64,000 bases of DNA from Candidatus Gastranaerophilales bacterium (GTDB lineage Bacteria; Cyanobacteriota; Vampirovibrionia; Gastranaerophilales; Gastranaerophilaceae): NCBI GenBank assembly GCA_944326515.1, contig CALVEI010000002.1, positions 1 to 64,000 of the forward strand, given 5' to 3'. The notes under the pieces were generated by a model. It was not told the origin of the DNA. It saw nothing but the letters and a program-made list of their open reading frames with translations, and did not search any database. The translations under genes were made by a program, and so were the position numbers. Shown piece after piece: positions 19,254 to 27,886 of this stretch; within the stretch, counting starts at the first letter, position 1; each line of letters opens with the position of its first letter.

Positions 19254-20864
19254 TTAGTCTTCACTCTTTGGCAATAACGTACAACCATTGTTGGGACTGT
19301 ATTCACATACGCAATTTTTGCCATTATTCTTAGCGTTATACAAAGCAACGTCAGCCAACTCAATAAGAGTCTGCTCATCAAGAGCACAAGACGGATACTC
19401 ACTCATACCTATACTAACAGTAGGACATATGCAAATATCATCTTTGACATTGATTTTAATCTTGCTGATATTTTTTCGTATTCTTTCTGCAATAATTTGA
19501 GCATCTTTGATGTTAGTTTCAGGCAAAATAACAGTGAACTCTTCACCACCATATCTTGATGCAATATCAATCTTTCGAACTGTTTGTTGTATGCAATTTG
19601 CAATTTCTCTTAAAACCTGATCTCCTACAGGGTGACCATAGGTATCGTTAACTTGTTTAAAGTTATCAATATCCATCATCAACAGCGTCATTTCATGGTT
19701 ATATCTTGAAGAACGTTTAATTTCGTTTTCTAAAAGAGTATAGAAATGTCTGTAAATATAAAGTTTTGTTAGACCATCTTTTGTTGCTAACTCATACAAT
19801 TTAGCGTTATCAATAGCAATAGCAGCCTGATTAGCAAGTGCCTCGATAAACTCTAAATCTTGTTTATTAAACAATTTGCCGTTTAACTTGTTAGTAATAT
19901 TTATTACCCCAATAGGTTCCCCCTTAGATATAAGAGGAACACAAAGCAATGAATTAACATTCAACTCATGCCCGTTGTCTATAAATCTCGGGTCATTTTG
20001 ACCAAGGTTAGAAATTATCGATTTCTTTTCAACAAAAACCGTACCAGCAATACCTTCACCAACTTTTATTTTTGAACATTCAACAAGCCCGTTATTGATT
20101 TCAGTCTCAAGGTTTTTGTCAGCAAGACCATAAACAACTTTTGTTTGCAAAACATTCTCTGCAAAATTGTAAAGCATCAAAGAGCCTTTTTCTGCATCAA
20201 TAGTTTCAAGAGCCTTGTTTAAAATAACCCTTAACAAACGTTTCAAATCGTCAATAAAGTTAACCGCCTGAGAAATATTGTACAATATAGAAATGTTGTG
20301 CAATGACTTTTGCAATCTTTTCAAGTCATTTTCTTGATCCCTACGTTTAATATATTTTATGAGGATAGGGCCTACATAATTAAATATCTTTGTTAAATAT
20401 CTTAAATCTTCTTGAGAATATTCATATTTGCCGTCTTTAAGACCAAGAGAACAGATAAAATATGGAGTATTATCCTTTTGAAAAAGTTTAAAATAACAGC
20501 TATTTAAGTTACCTAAATCGTATTTTTCCCAAAAAGAACGATATATAGGTTTACCTGACGAATCAGCTACCTTTATGAACTCATTTTTATTTAAAACTTC
20601 CCAAAATCCTTCATCATCATTTTCAAATTGAAAATATTCTTGTGTATCATTGTTGCTATTTGCAACCATGTAATAAACTCTTTCATGATTTATAAAGAAT
20701 CTTACATCAGAAATATTCAAGCCCTGAGTAATAAAATCCGTAACTTTTTCTATCAAATCTTCTATAGAATCAGCCTGTGTTGCGATAATACTGAGTTCAA
20801 ACAGACTGTTTAAATCATAAAAGTTTTTTTGCAGAGTAGTAATTTTATCTGAAAGATTTTCCAT
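19254..20864 (-). CDS. GAF-GGDEF diguanylate cyclase
   Basis: The 536-aa protein has an N-terminal sensory region (1-170, possibly a degenerate GAF), a short coiled coil, a GAF domain (about 200-360, with NVNSLLCVPLISKGEPIGVI) and a GGDEF domain (about 370-530). The active-site motif is intact (SRYGGEEF), and an RxxD product-inhibition site (RKID) lies five residues before it. It should make cyclic di-GMP under allosteric feedback. No membrane segment is visible, so it is cytoplasmic. With flagellar genes in the same window, motility control is a likely output. Its start has a -10 box but no ribosome site. Confidence 0.93.
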   Translation of the reverse strand: MENLSDKITTLQKNFYDLNSLFELSIIATQADSIEDLIEKVTDFITQGLNISDVRFFINHERVYYMVANSNNDTQEYFQFENDDEGFWEVLNKNEFIKVADSSGKPIYRSFWEKYDLGNLNSCYFKLFQKDNTPYFICSLGLKDGKYEYSQEDLRYLTKIFNYVGPILIKYIKRRDQENDLKRLQKSLHNISILYNISQAVNFIDDLKRLLRVILNKALETIDAEKGSLMLYNFAENVLQTKVVYGLADKNLETEINNGLVECSKIKVGEGIAGTVFVEKKSIISNLGQNDPRFIDNGHELNVNSLLCVPLISKGEPIGVINITNKLNGKLFNKQDLEFIEALANQAAIAIDNAKLYELATKDGLTKLYIYRHFYTLLENEIKRSSRYNHEMTLLMMDIDNFKQVNDTYGHPVGDQVLREIANCIQQTVRKIDIASRYGGEEFTVILPETNIKDAQIIAERIRKNISKIKINVKDDICICPTVSIGMSEYPSCALDEQTLIELADVALYNAKNNGKNCVCEYSPNNGCTLLPKSED

Positions 20865-20871
20865 AACAATT

Positions 20872-20877
20872 ATTTTA
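20872..20877 (-). promoter_or_regulatory. -10 box for leaderless diguanylate cyclase transcript
   Basis: TAAAAT on the minus strand ends 7 nt before the ATG at 20864, with no purine-rich ribosome site between them. This matches the leaderless pattern seen at nrnA, recF and holA. Confidence 0.45.
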
Positions 20878-21077
20878 TTAGAATTTTAAGAATAATTCAA
20901 TCAATTCATAGTACGTTTTTTTATGTAAATTTTTTATAAAAAAATATTTTTAGGTGGCAAAAAAATTTTTTCAGAAGTTATTTACTTAGCGTAGTCTTTA
21001 AACTATGATAAAATTCCCGAAACATAATAAATAAATTTGTCGGAATTAGATAGAATGGACATTAGAAGGGTATAAAA

Positions 21078-22382
21078 TTGACAGAATTCAGCACCACATA
21101 TTCAGTGATAATGCCAAAGGTAAAACTGACACCTATTAAACAAAAAACAAAAAAAGAGGAAATCAAGGAACTTATTCAAAACCCTGATGACCCACTAGCG
21201 AAATATCCTTTAAGAGCATTTGGATACTCAAACGAAGTTGGGGCAGCAGTTTCAGCAATGCCGGTTTGGGGAAAAGCAGCAGAAGCAGCTTTATGGGTAC
21301 CTGCATTAATGTACTTGGGTGCTGATATTTATGACAAATACAGACGAGGCAAAGAAGGCGACTACTCAAAAGCTTCAGCATCGGCAGCAGTTCAACAGGC
21401 TACCTTCCAAGCACTGGCAAGTGTAATATTACCTACTGCAGCAGTTAAAATGGGGCAGAATATTGCAGGTTACACAACCAAATTTGACGGTTCCGGACTA
21501 ACTGCTACAGCAAAAGAAGAAATGTATGACCGCTTATTAAACGAGTTTGACAATTACAATTTTGCAAAAGGAGATATTCAGGAAGCGGACGGAAATATAA
21601 TCAAAGGCTTTGATCGTGTTAAAAAGAGAATAATAGATGAAAAATTAATTCCTGAATTAAAAACAACAAGAACAGACCTTGAAACAGAAAGCTGGTTTGC
21701 AAAAGTTGTAAGATTTTTCGGTCACTCAAACAGACCTATATCTTCTGCAAAAGCTAACGAAGCCGACGTTATAAGCTTTATGGAAAAACAAGCAAAGAAA
21801 ATCTTTGATAAACAAACAATCTTTGAAACTTCTACAAGAGAACAAATCGAAGAAATGGACAACCCTGAGCTTATAAAGCTATACGATAAAGCTTCAAAAA
21901 ATGCAGAAAAAAGAGCTCAAAAACTTATTCAATCTTCTCCTGACTATATAATGAAAAAGATTCTCAACTCAGGAGAAGCTGAACACAAAGATTTAATCCA
22001 TGATATCGCTAAAACGTACGACACTGTGGAAAAAAGAAGACTGCTTGTAAGACAAGCCGATCAATCAGCAAACGTAATACAACAAATGATGCAAAACCCT
22101 GCACATAAAGCAACTATTGAAAAACTGGCAAAACGTCTTGAAATCTCAAGAACAGCTTTAAGAGGCTACATAAAAGGAAAAAGTATGAAACTCGGATTGT
22201 TAAAAACTACAGGCGGTTTCATCGCATTGGGACTACTTGCTGTACCTATTGACCACTTTGTACACAAATATATTATTCAAAAATTTGTAGAACCGGGTCT
22301 TGAAGGAGTAGAATCATTGAAAGAAAAATTATCCTTCAAAGCACAAAATGAACCGGTTGCTGGTCCTAAACTAAACAGATAG
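21078..22382 (+). CDS. Hypothetical protein, 434 aa, helical with terminal membrane segment
   Basis: I cannot assign a family. It starts on TTG with an AGAAGGG ribosome site 7 nt upstream. Residues 50-130 are Ala-rich and hydrophobic (about 65-90 and 100-130), the middle (150-340) is charged helix and probably coiled coil, and residues 370-395 form a good membrane segment (TTGGFIALGLLAVPIDHFV). It has no signal peptide. Its Lys-rich, alanine-helical style resembles the proteins at 13321, 33808, 39207 and 39798. It appears to be a stand-alone gene. Confidence 0.75.
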   Translation: MTEFSTTYSVIMPKVKLTPIKQKTKKEEIKELIQNPDDPLAKYPLRAFGYSNEVGAAVSAMPVWGKAAEAALWVPALMYLGADIYDKYRRGKEGDYSKASASAAVQQATFQALASVILPTAAVKMGQNIAGYTTKFDGSGLTATAKEEMYDRLLNEFDNYNFAKGDIQEADGNIIKGFDRVKKRIIDEKLIPELKTTRTDLETESWFAKVVRFFGHSNRPISSAKANEADVISFMEKQAKKIFDKQTIFETSTREQIEEMDNPELIKLYDKASKNAEKRAQKLIQSSPDYIMKKILNSGEAEHKDLIHDIAKTYDTVEKRRLLVRQADQSANVIQQMMQNPAHKATIEKLAKRLEISRTALRGYIKGKSMKLGLLKTTGGFIALGLLAVPIDHFVHKYIIQKFVEPGLEGVESLKEKLSFKAQNEPVAGPKLNR

Positions 22383-22466
22383 AATAACTCTCCTATGCTA
22401 GCCTAATTATGGCATAGTTTGTTTTCAAATTTTAAATAAAATTTAAGAAAACAAATAGGAGATGTT

Positions 22467-23279
22467 ATGATACAAAAAAAAATAAAAAATTTTATCACGG
22501 TAGCACTGACTTTATCATTCAGTGCTACTGTTTGTATTGCAGCAATCAATGGAAACGTTGAAAAAAACGGTGTATCAGGAGATTACAATCAGGTAATTGA
22601 TTCTAAAACCCAAGCCCCCATAAGATCTGCTGACGTATCCCTTCCATCCAAAGGTTACAGAACAAAAACAGATACCGAAGGCCGATTTTCTCTCGGTGCA
22701 AAAATAGATGCACCGACAATTATGTCTGTACAAAAAGAAGGCTACAAACCTTTTTCACTAACAATTGACAGCCAATCAGCAGGGAAACCTTTAGTTATAG
22801 GTATCGAAAAAACCACTCCACACGACATAATAATAGACAAAGATATGTATCATATCGGAGACGACAACTATTCGGAAAGTTCCGCTAATGCAGCTGATTT
22901 CAGAATAAAAGCAATCGGACCTTTTTATACAAAAAATTTTAATATAAAATCACTCCCGCAAGAAGGAGATATGTACCTTGTAATAGGCTCCGTAATAGGC
23001 ATAGACACAAAAATGGCTAGAGATATGGGACAATCAAGAGTAACAACATCTTATGCTACTGCCCCGCAAATATATTTTAACGGGAACATGATTGCAGAAT
23101 TAAACCTAAACGGAGATAACCAACAAATAAAAGTCCCAAGAAGTATAATCAGACAAGGACAAAATCAACTAACAATAAAAGCAGGTAAAAACCTATTTCA
23201 AACAGCTTATGTTGATTACGATGATATAGAAATCATAAACTTATTTATAGAATCAAAATCTAAAATAGCTTCAGACTAA
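22467..23279 (+). CDS. Exported protein with carboxypeptidase-regulatory-like domain
   Basis: The 270-aa protein begins with a signal peptide (about residues 1-26, ending ATVCIA). Residues 40-105 look like a CarboxypepD_reg/TonB-N beta-sandwich, with QAPIRSADVSLPSKGYRTKTD and TEGRFSLGA. The rest is beta-rich with TTSYATAPQIYFNGNMIAEL and a possible carbohydrate or adhesion fold. It should act in the periplasm or at the surface. An AGGAG ribosome site precedes the ATG and a terminator follows, so it is probably monocistronic. The function is not known. Confidence 0.75.
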   Translation: MIQKKIKNFITVALTLSFSATVCIAAINGNVEKNGVSGDYNQVIDSKTQAPIRSADVSLPSKGYRTKTDTEGRFSLGAKIDAPTIMSVQKEGYKPFSLTIDSQSAGKPLVIGIEKTTPHDIIIDKDMYHIGDDNYSESSANAADFRIKAIGPFYTKNFNIKSLPQEGDMYLVIGSVIGIDTKMARDMGQSRVTTSYATAPQIYFNGNMIAELNLNGDNQQIKVPRSIIRQGQNQLTIKAGKNLFQTAYVDYDDIEIINLFIESKSKIASD

Positions 23280-23280
23280 A

Positions 23281-23302
23281 AAAGAGGGCCAAGGCCCTCT
23301 TT
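23281..23302. terminator. Bidirectional terminator between the exported protein gene and apt
   Basis: AAAGAGGGCC and GGCCCTCTTT form a 10-bp perfect inverted repeat around AA, between two convergent genes. Confidence 0.85.
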
Positions 23303-23321
23303 AATATACAATTTAAATTAA

Positions 23322-23849
23322 TTATTCACCTTCAAACTGAACCATTGAAACAACATCAATATCTTTAAGTTTTTCACGTCCGCCAAGGTCAGAAAGTTCA
23401 ATAATAAATGCAGCTCCAACCACATCAGCACCTACTTTTTTGAGCAGTTTTACAGCAGCATCAACAGTACCGCCTGTTGCCAACAAGTCATCAACAACAA
23501 GGACTTTTTTACCTGCTTCTACGGCATCTGCGTGCATTTCAATTTTATCAGTACCATACTCAAGTTCATACTCTTGAGAAATAGTATCAGCAGGAAGTTT
23601 ACCGGGTTTTCTTATAACAACAAAACCTGCACCCAATTTGTATGCAAGTGCCGCACCAAAAATAAAACCTCTTGATTCGATACCCGCTACATAATCAATT
23701 CTTTTATCTTTATAAACTTCTGTAAGATAATCAATCATATAACGCATTGCTTGAGGATCTTTTACCGCAGTTGTAATATCACGGAAAATAATTCCTTTTT
23801 TAGGGAAGTCAACGATTGCTCTAATCTTAGATTGAACATATTCTTGCAT
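23322..23849 (-). CDS. apt: Adenine phosphoribosyltransferase
   Basis: The 175-aa enzyme converts adenine and PRPP to AMP. The PRPP-binding loop VLVVDDLLATGGTVDAA (about residue 120), the GIESRGFIFGAALAY region and the FRDITT loop identify Apt rather than other PRTases. Length is typical. It lies 43 bp downstream of metY and may share its transcript; linking adenine salvage with the methionine/SAM cycle would make sense because that cycle releases adenine, but this is inference. Confidence 0.96.
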   Translation of the reverse strand: MQEYVQSKIRAIVDFPKKGIIFRDITTAVKDPQAMRYMIDYLTEVYKDKRIDYVAGIESRGFIFGAALAYKLGAGFVVIRKPGKLPADTISQEYELEYGTDKIEMHADAVEAGKKVLVVDDLLATGGTVDAAVKLLKKVGADVVGAAFIIELSDLGGREKLKDIDVVSMVQFEGE

Positions 23850-23892
23850 TTCTTTTTAATCCTTCTTTTTCATAAATTGTGACATATCAAGT

Positions 23893-25155
23893 TTAGGGCA
23901 AAGCCTGTTCGATATCTTCAATTATATCATCAACATCCTCAAGACCAACAGACAAACGCATAAAGTCATCAGAAATTCCGCAAGCCTTTAACTGCTCGTC
24001 ATTCAGCTGTCTGTGTGTGGTCAAACAAGGATAAGTGATTATTGAACGAGAATCACCAATGTTTGTAGCATGGATTAAAAGTTTTACGTTTTCAATAAAT
24101 TTTACACCGGCCTCTTTTCCGCCTTTTATACCAAAGCTGATAATAGAAGATGCGCCTTTGGGCATATATTTTTTTACAAGCGGATAATATTCATTATCTT
24201 CCAGCCCGGGATAATTTACCCAAGCAATTTTAGGATGGTTTTTAAGATGTTTTGCAACCTTAAGTGCAGTATCACTCAACCTTTGCATTCTAAGGTGCAA
24301 AGTTTCTAAGCCCAACAATGTTAAATAAGAGTTAAACGGACTTATACAAGATCCAAAATCTCTTAAAAGCTGACCTCTCGCTTTTACAATAAATGCAGAT
24401 TTCCCAAAAGCTTCCGTATAACTCAAGCCGTGATAACTCGGATCAGGATCTACAAGTTCGGGAAATTTGCCCGAAGCTTTCCAATCAAAATTACCAGAAT
24501 CTACGATCATACCCCCCATAGAATTGCCATGGCCTGAAATATATTTTGTTAAAGAATGAACAATTATATCAGCACCCCACTCTATCGGTCGGCAAAGATA
24601 AGGAGATGGCACCGTATTATCAACAATCAAAGGAATGTTATGAGAATGAGCAACTTTTGCTGCTGACTCAATATCTGCAACATTAAGTTTTGGATTACCT
24701 ACCATCTCAATAAACACACATTTTGTTTTTTCCGTAATTGCTTTTTCAAAATCTTCAGCAGTTTCGCCATCTACAAAAATCGTGTTAATGCCAAGTTTAC
24801 GTAACGTTGAGTTTAAAAGATTAAACGTTCCACCATACAATGTTGAAGAAGCAACAACATCGTCACCGGCTTTCGCAATATTCAAAACTGCAATCATAGA
24901 AGCAGCTTGCCCTGAAGAAACAGCAAGCGCACCAACCCCGCCTTCTAAAGCAGCAACTCTTTCTTCAAGAACCTGAGTTGTAGGGTTTGAAATCCTTGTA
25001 TAAATATCACCTGATGTTTTTAAATCAAACAAATCAGCAGCATACTGAACATTATCAAAATCAAAAGCGGTAGTCTGATATATAGGAACAGGAATACAAT
25101 GTCTGTTGTCTTTAGCCTTGTGCGCACCTTGTACAGCTATACTATCAAATTTCAT
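23893..25155 (-). CDS. metY: O-acetylhomoserine sulfhydrylase-type PLP enzyme
   Basis: The 420-aa protein belongs to the Cys/Met metabolism PLP family. It shows SGQAASMIAVLNIA, ASSTLYGGTFNLLNSTL, the Asp in IVDNTVPSP and the PLP lysine in HSLTKYISGHGNSMGG. The extended substrate loop with PSYHGL and the length of about 420 aa fit O-acetylhomoserine aminocarboxypropyltransferase, which makes homocysteine from sulfide. Cystathionine gamma-synthase or methionine gamma-lyase is a less likely reading. It begins one base after the tic20-like stop codon and is followed by apt. Confidence 0.9.
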   Translation of the reverse strand: MKFDSIAVQGAHKAKDNRHCIPVPIYQTTAFDFDNVQYAADLFDLKTSGDIYTRISNPTTQVLEERVAALEGGVGALAVSSGQAASMIAVLNIAKAGDDVVASSTLYGGTFNLLNSTLRKLGINTIFVDGETAEDFEKAITEKTKCVFIEMVGNPKLNVADIESAAKVAHSHNIPLIVDNTVPSPYLCRPIEWGADIIVHSLTKYISGHGNSMGGMIVDSGNFDWKASGKFPELVDPDPSYHGLSYTEAFGKSAFIVKARGQLLRDFGSCISPFNSYLTLLGLETLHLRMQRLSDTALKVAKHLKNHPKIAWVNYPGLEDNEYYPLVKKYMPKGASSIISFGIKGGKEAGVKFIENVKLLIHATNIGDSRSIITYPCLTTHRQLNDEQLKACGISDDFMRLSVGLEDVDDIIEDIEQALP

Positions 25156-25156
25156 A

Positions 25157-25576
25157 CTACAATTGACCTCTCAAATTTTCTTTAATAATATCAGACACCC
25201 AAGGCACGTAACTGTCTTTGCCGGCAAGAGCACTGATAATAAGATAAAGTACAAAAAAAGTATAAATCAAAGTAATAACAGAAAAACCTAACAACAAAGG
25301 TGTATTTAAGAAAAATGTAATCATACCAAGAATATTTTTAACTATAGGAATATAGCTCAAAATATTCATTGCATAGCCAAGACCAGTAAGTATAAGCCAC
25401 AAAGCGAAAGCTATAAATATTGATTGAAAAATATGATATTTTAAAAACGGTTTCATATCTTTTTTCATAAGATAAGCAATTATTATAAAAGCAAGCCCGA
25501 CAAGCGGTAATGCATAAGTAACCGCAGCAATTAATTTTTCAAACAATGATGGTGATGAATATCTTCCGTAAGCCAA
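25157..25576 (-). CDS. Tic20-family membrane protein
   Basis: This 139-aa protein has four hydrophobic helices and the Tic20 layout: LPLVGLAFIIIAYLM, then KPFLKYHIFQSIFIAFALWL, and a final helix before SALAGKDSYVPWVSDIIKENL. The F/Y-H-x-x-Q-S and the closing P-x-(V/I)-S-D are family landmarks. Tic20 is a chloroplast import component, and its bacterial relatives are found largely in cyanobacteria, where their function is not settled. It starts on TTG with a GGGAGA ribosome site. It is the best lineage marker in the window. Confidence 0.75.
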   Translation of the reverse strand: MAYGRYSSPSLFEKLIAAVTYALPLVGLAFIIIAYLMKKDMKPFLKYHIFQSIFIAFALWLILTGLGYAMNILSYIPIVKNILGMITFFLNTPLLLGFSVITLIYTFFVLYLIISALAGKDSYVPWVSDIIKENLRGQL

Positions 25577-25611
25577 TTTTATCTCCCGAAGTCATAATGA
25601 ACTATGCTTTT

Positions 25612-26679
25612 TTAAGCAATAGCATTTTCTTCTTTTCTTTTAATGTATTCTTGCAAAATTTCGATATAAACAAGTTTATTTTCTATAGACTTGTCATTGT
25701 ATTGCAAAGCTTTTCTATATGTATAAATAGCATTTTCCAAATCGCCTAACATAAAGTATGTGTTGCCGATAAATGAATATATTTTTGCATCTTGAGGACA
25801 AATTGCAGAAGCTTTTTTGTAGTATTCAATAGCTTCTTCAAACATTTTTCTGTCAACATAAATATTCCCCAATAAAATGTATGCATTAGGCATATTTGGA
25901 GCAACAGAAACAGCCTCTTTGTATTTGCTGATAGCCATATCAATTCTGTTTGCATCAGAATAAGCAATAGCATGACAAACATAAACCTGATAAGCCTTAT
26001 CGTCAACTTGATAGCATTTTTCAAAATATTTATCAGCACTTTCAAAATCTTTTAATGAAGCATAGCAATTAGCTATACAAATCATTGCTTTTAGATTCGT
26101 TGGTTCAAGCTCAACAGAATGCTTTAAAGATTTTATTGCTTCTTTATACATATGCATAGACATCTGGGCACTTGCCTTATTAATATAAGTCTCTGCATCC
26201 TTGTCATCAGCCTTAATAGCCTTGTCATAATAAACAATAGCTGTTAAATAATCTTTTCTGTCTTGAAACAGCAAGCCTATTGCGTTAAACAATGCTGCAT
26301 TCTTAGGTTCAAGTTTTAAAGCTTTTTCATAATTTCTCATAGCTTGGTCAAACTGCCCGAGTTCAGCATAAGCATTACCAAGATTCATATACACAGAAAA
26401 GCTTTTTGATTCAATTTCTGCAGCTCTTGAATAGTAATCAATAGATTTATTGATATTTTTATAGAAAAAATGCAAACTACCAGCATTAACCAACGCTTGA
26501 AAATTTATCGGGTTAATTTTCAATAATGACTCATATACCCCAAGTGCGTTTTGGTAATCTGCCTCCGCAATGTATATTTTACCAAGCTCTACGTAATTAC
26601 TCTCCTCAGAAGGATTTTGCGCAATCTTTTCGATTAAATCGTCTTTTATATCTTTTGTTTTGTTATTACCTATATCCAT
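25612..26679 (-). CDS. Tetratricopeptide-repeat protein
   Basis: About 355 aa, made almost entirely of nine or ten 34-residue TPR units with the usual W/L-G-Y-A-F-P spacing, for example AYAELGQFDQAMRNYEKALK and repeated IYVDRKMFEEAIEYYKKA. No signal peptide or catalytic domain is present, so it is a cytoplasmic scaffold for protein contacts. The frame opens nine codons earlier on TTG, but ATG 26679 is preferred because a TAGAAT -10 box sits 7 nt before it. It ends 35 bp before the tic20-like gene. Confidence 0.9.
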   Translation of the reverse strand: MDIGNNKTKDIKDDLIEKIAQNPSEESNYVELGKIYIAEADYQNALGVYESLLKINPINFQALVNAGSLHFFYKNINKSIDYYSRAAEIESKSFSVYMNLGNAYAELGQFDQAMRNYEKALKLEPKNAALFNAIGLLFQDRKDYLTAIVYYDKAIKADDKDAETYINKASAQMSMHMYKEAIKSLKHSVELEPTNLKAMICIANCYASLKDFESADKYFEKCYQVDDKAYQVYVCHAIAYSDANRIDMAISKYKEAVSVAPNMPNAYILLGNIYVDRKMFEEAIEYYKKASAICPQDAKIYSFIGNTYFMLGDLENAIYTYRKALQYNDKSIENKLVYIEILQEYIKRKEENAIA

Positions 26680-26686
26680 AGAAGAT

Positions 26687-26692
26687 ATTCTA
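26687..26692 (-). promoter_or_regulatory. -10 box for leaderless TPR-protein transcript
   Basis: TAGAAT on the minus strand lies 7 nt before ATG 26679, with a TTCACT-like -35 about 16 nt further upstream. No ribosome site is seen. Confidence 0.45.
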
Positions 26693-26748
26693 CTACAATT
26701 TAACAAAAAGTGAAATCAGAATTGTAGTCATAGCCACCCAAAATTAAA

Positions 26749-26770
26749 AAAGAGGGTGTTGTCCCTCTTT
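26749..26770. terminator. Terminator after the 52-aa protein gene
   Basis: AAAGAGGG and CCCTCTTT form an 8-bp stem with a 6-nt loop. On the minus strand it is followed by six T, so it best serves the small gene at 26798-26956. Confidence 0.85.
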
Positions 26771-26797
26771 GATAATATTCAGATGTAATCAATCAGC

Positions 26798-26956
26798 CTA
26801 TACTAAGCCTAACATTTTTTTGTACCAGCTGAATGTTTCAAGTTCAAGTCCGTTAAATGTTGTTTTCAAACATTGTCTTTTTAAATAACATTCGAATTCA
26901 TCATTAAATTTGGATTTAACCTTTTTTTCTTCCTTTGATGCAGTTTTTGTGGACAT
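26798..26956 (-). CDS. Small hypothetical protein, 52 aa
   Basis: This short gene begins MSTKTASKEEKKVKSKF and ends FSWYKKMLGLV. It has a near-perfect ribosome site (AAGGAGG, 7 nt before the ATG) and its own terminator 27 bp after the stop, which is the main reason to accept it. The first third is Lys/Glu-rich and probably flexible; the rest is amphipathic with two Cys (about residues 23 and 29). No known family, signal peptide or membrane segment. It could be a small regulator or an accessory subunit. Confidence 0.7.
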   Translation of the reverse strand: MSTKTASKEEKKVKSKFNDEFECYLKRQCLKTTFNGLELETFSWYKKMLGLV

Positions 26957-27174
26957 TTTGGGCCTCCTTTTTTGGATTTTTTAAAAATTAATAAACACAC
27001 AATATATAAAATTAAACCTAGACCTATTGAAACTAATTATAGCACACTATGCCCATGTTTGTCAGCACATTTACTATAAATGTAAAAGTTGTAAAGGTAA
27101 ATTTTTGCTAAAAATCAAGCGAATTTTAACTTTTGTATCTTTACACAACTTAACATATAGTGTGTTTAGGACAA

Positions 27175-27879
27175 TTATTGTAAGACGGCTCTTGCTATTT
27201 CACCGGGTGGATGCAGTCGGTCACCGGAAGGCAAATCTCCGTATTTTTGTTTCATTCTTGCAATAAGCTGTTTTTTGTCAGGATCAGGGTCAAAAAACAG
27301 TTTTGCATATATACTGACTCCGTCTTCAACAATAGGTGCAGTAGAATTGGAAAAGACTTTTCCGTACTTCTTAATAAAAGCACGATGTGCTACTGCGTTC
27401 ATCCCCAAGAAGTTTAACTCCTCCTGGATAGAACTTTGACCATCTTTATCTTTAGCATGTCCCGCCTCGTGCAATATAGCCTCACCTATCGCCAACATTA
27501 CAGCAAAATCATTTGTTTTTTGATAACGTTTATTTATCATAATGGCATTTTGATCAAAGCTGTATTGAGCGTGGACATCACGTTCAAACGGCTTTGCAAA
27601 ATAAAGACGAATATTTTCTTTTTTTATAAAATCCACGCACTCTTTGCCAGATTTAAAAGGAAGCCTGATTCCCATATTTTCTACATACCTAATATCTTCC
27701 GGCGCAAAAGTTAACTCATTAATTTCAGAAAGAGCTGTCGCAATGACACTGCTGCGTACCCAAGGCAAATCCCTCTGAAAGTCTATCTCTTTAGGCTTAG
27801 AAGTTTTGTTATTAGGTACCCATTTACAATTATTCATGTATGAATACATATTAGAATATATTGGAGAAACAGGTGTCAT
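27175..27879 (-). CDS. HEAGH zinc metalloprotease paired with the tetra-wHTH regulator
   Basis: The 234-aa protein has a zinc-protease helix AILHEAGHAKD: His137 and His141 as ligands and Glu138 as the base. Downstream QEELNFLGMNAV offers Glu153 or Glu154 as a third ligand and recalls the ExxANxFA motif of IrrE/ImmA proteases. No signal peptide is present, so it should act in the cytoplasm. It begins 7 bp after the stop of the GntR-type regulator, implying one transcript. By analogy with ImmA and IrrE it may cleave that regulator; this is inference. Overall similarity to ImmA/IrrE outside the motif was not evident by eye. Confidence 0.7.
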   Translation of the reverse strand: MTPVSPIYSNMYSYMNNCKWVPNNKTSKPKEIDFQRDLPWVRSSVIATALSEINELTFAPEDIRYVENMGIRLPFKSGKECVDFIKKENIRLYFAKPFERDVHAQYSFDQNAIMINKRYQKTNDFAVMLAIGEAILHEAGHAKDKDGQSSIQEELNFLGMNAVAHRAFIKKYGKVFSNSTAPIVEDGVSIYAKLFFDPDPDKKQLIARMKQKYGDLPSGDRLHPPGEIARAVLQ

Positions 27880-27886
27880 ATCTCAA

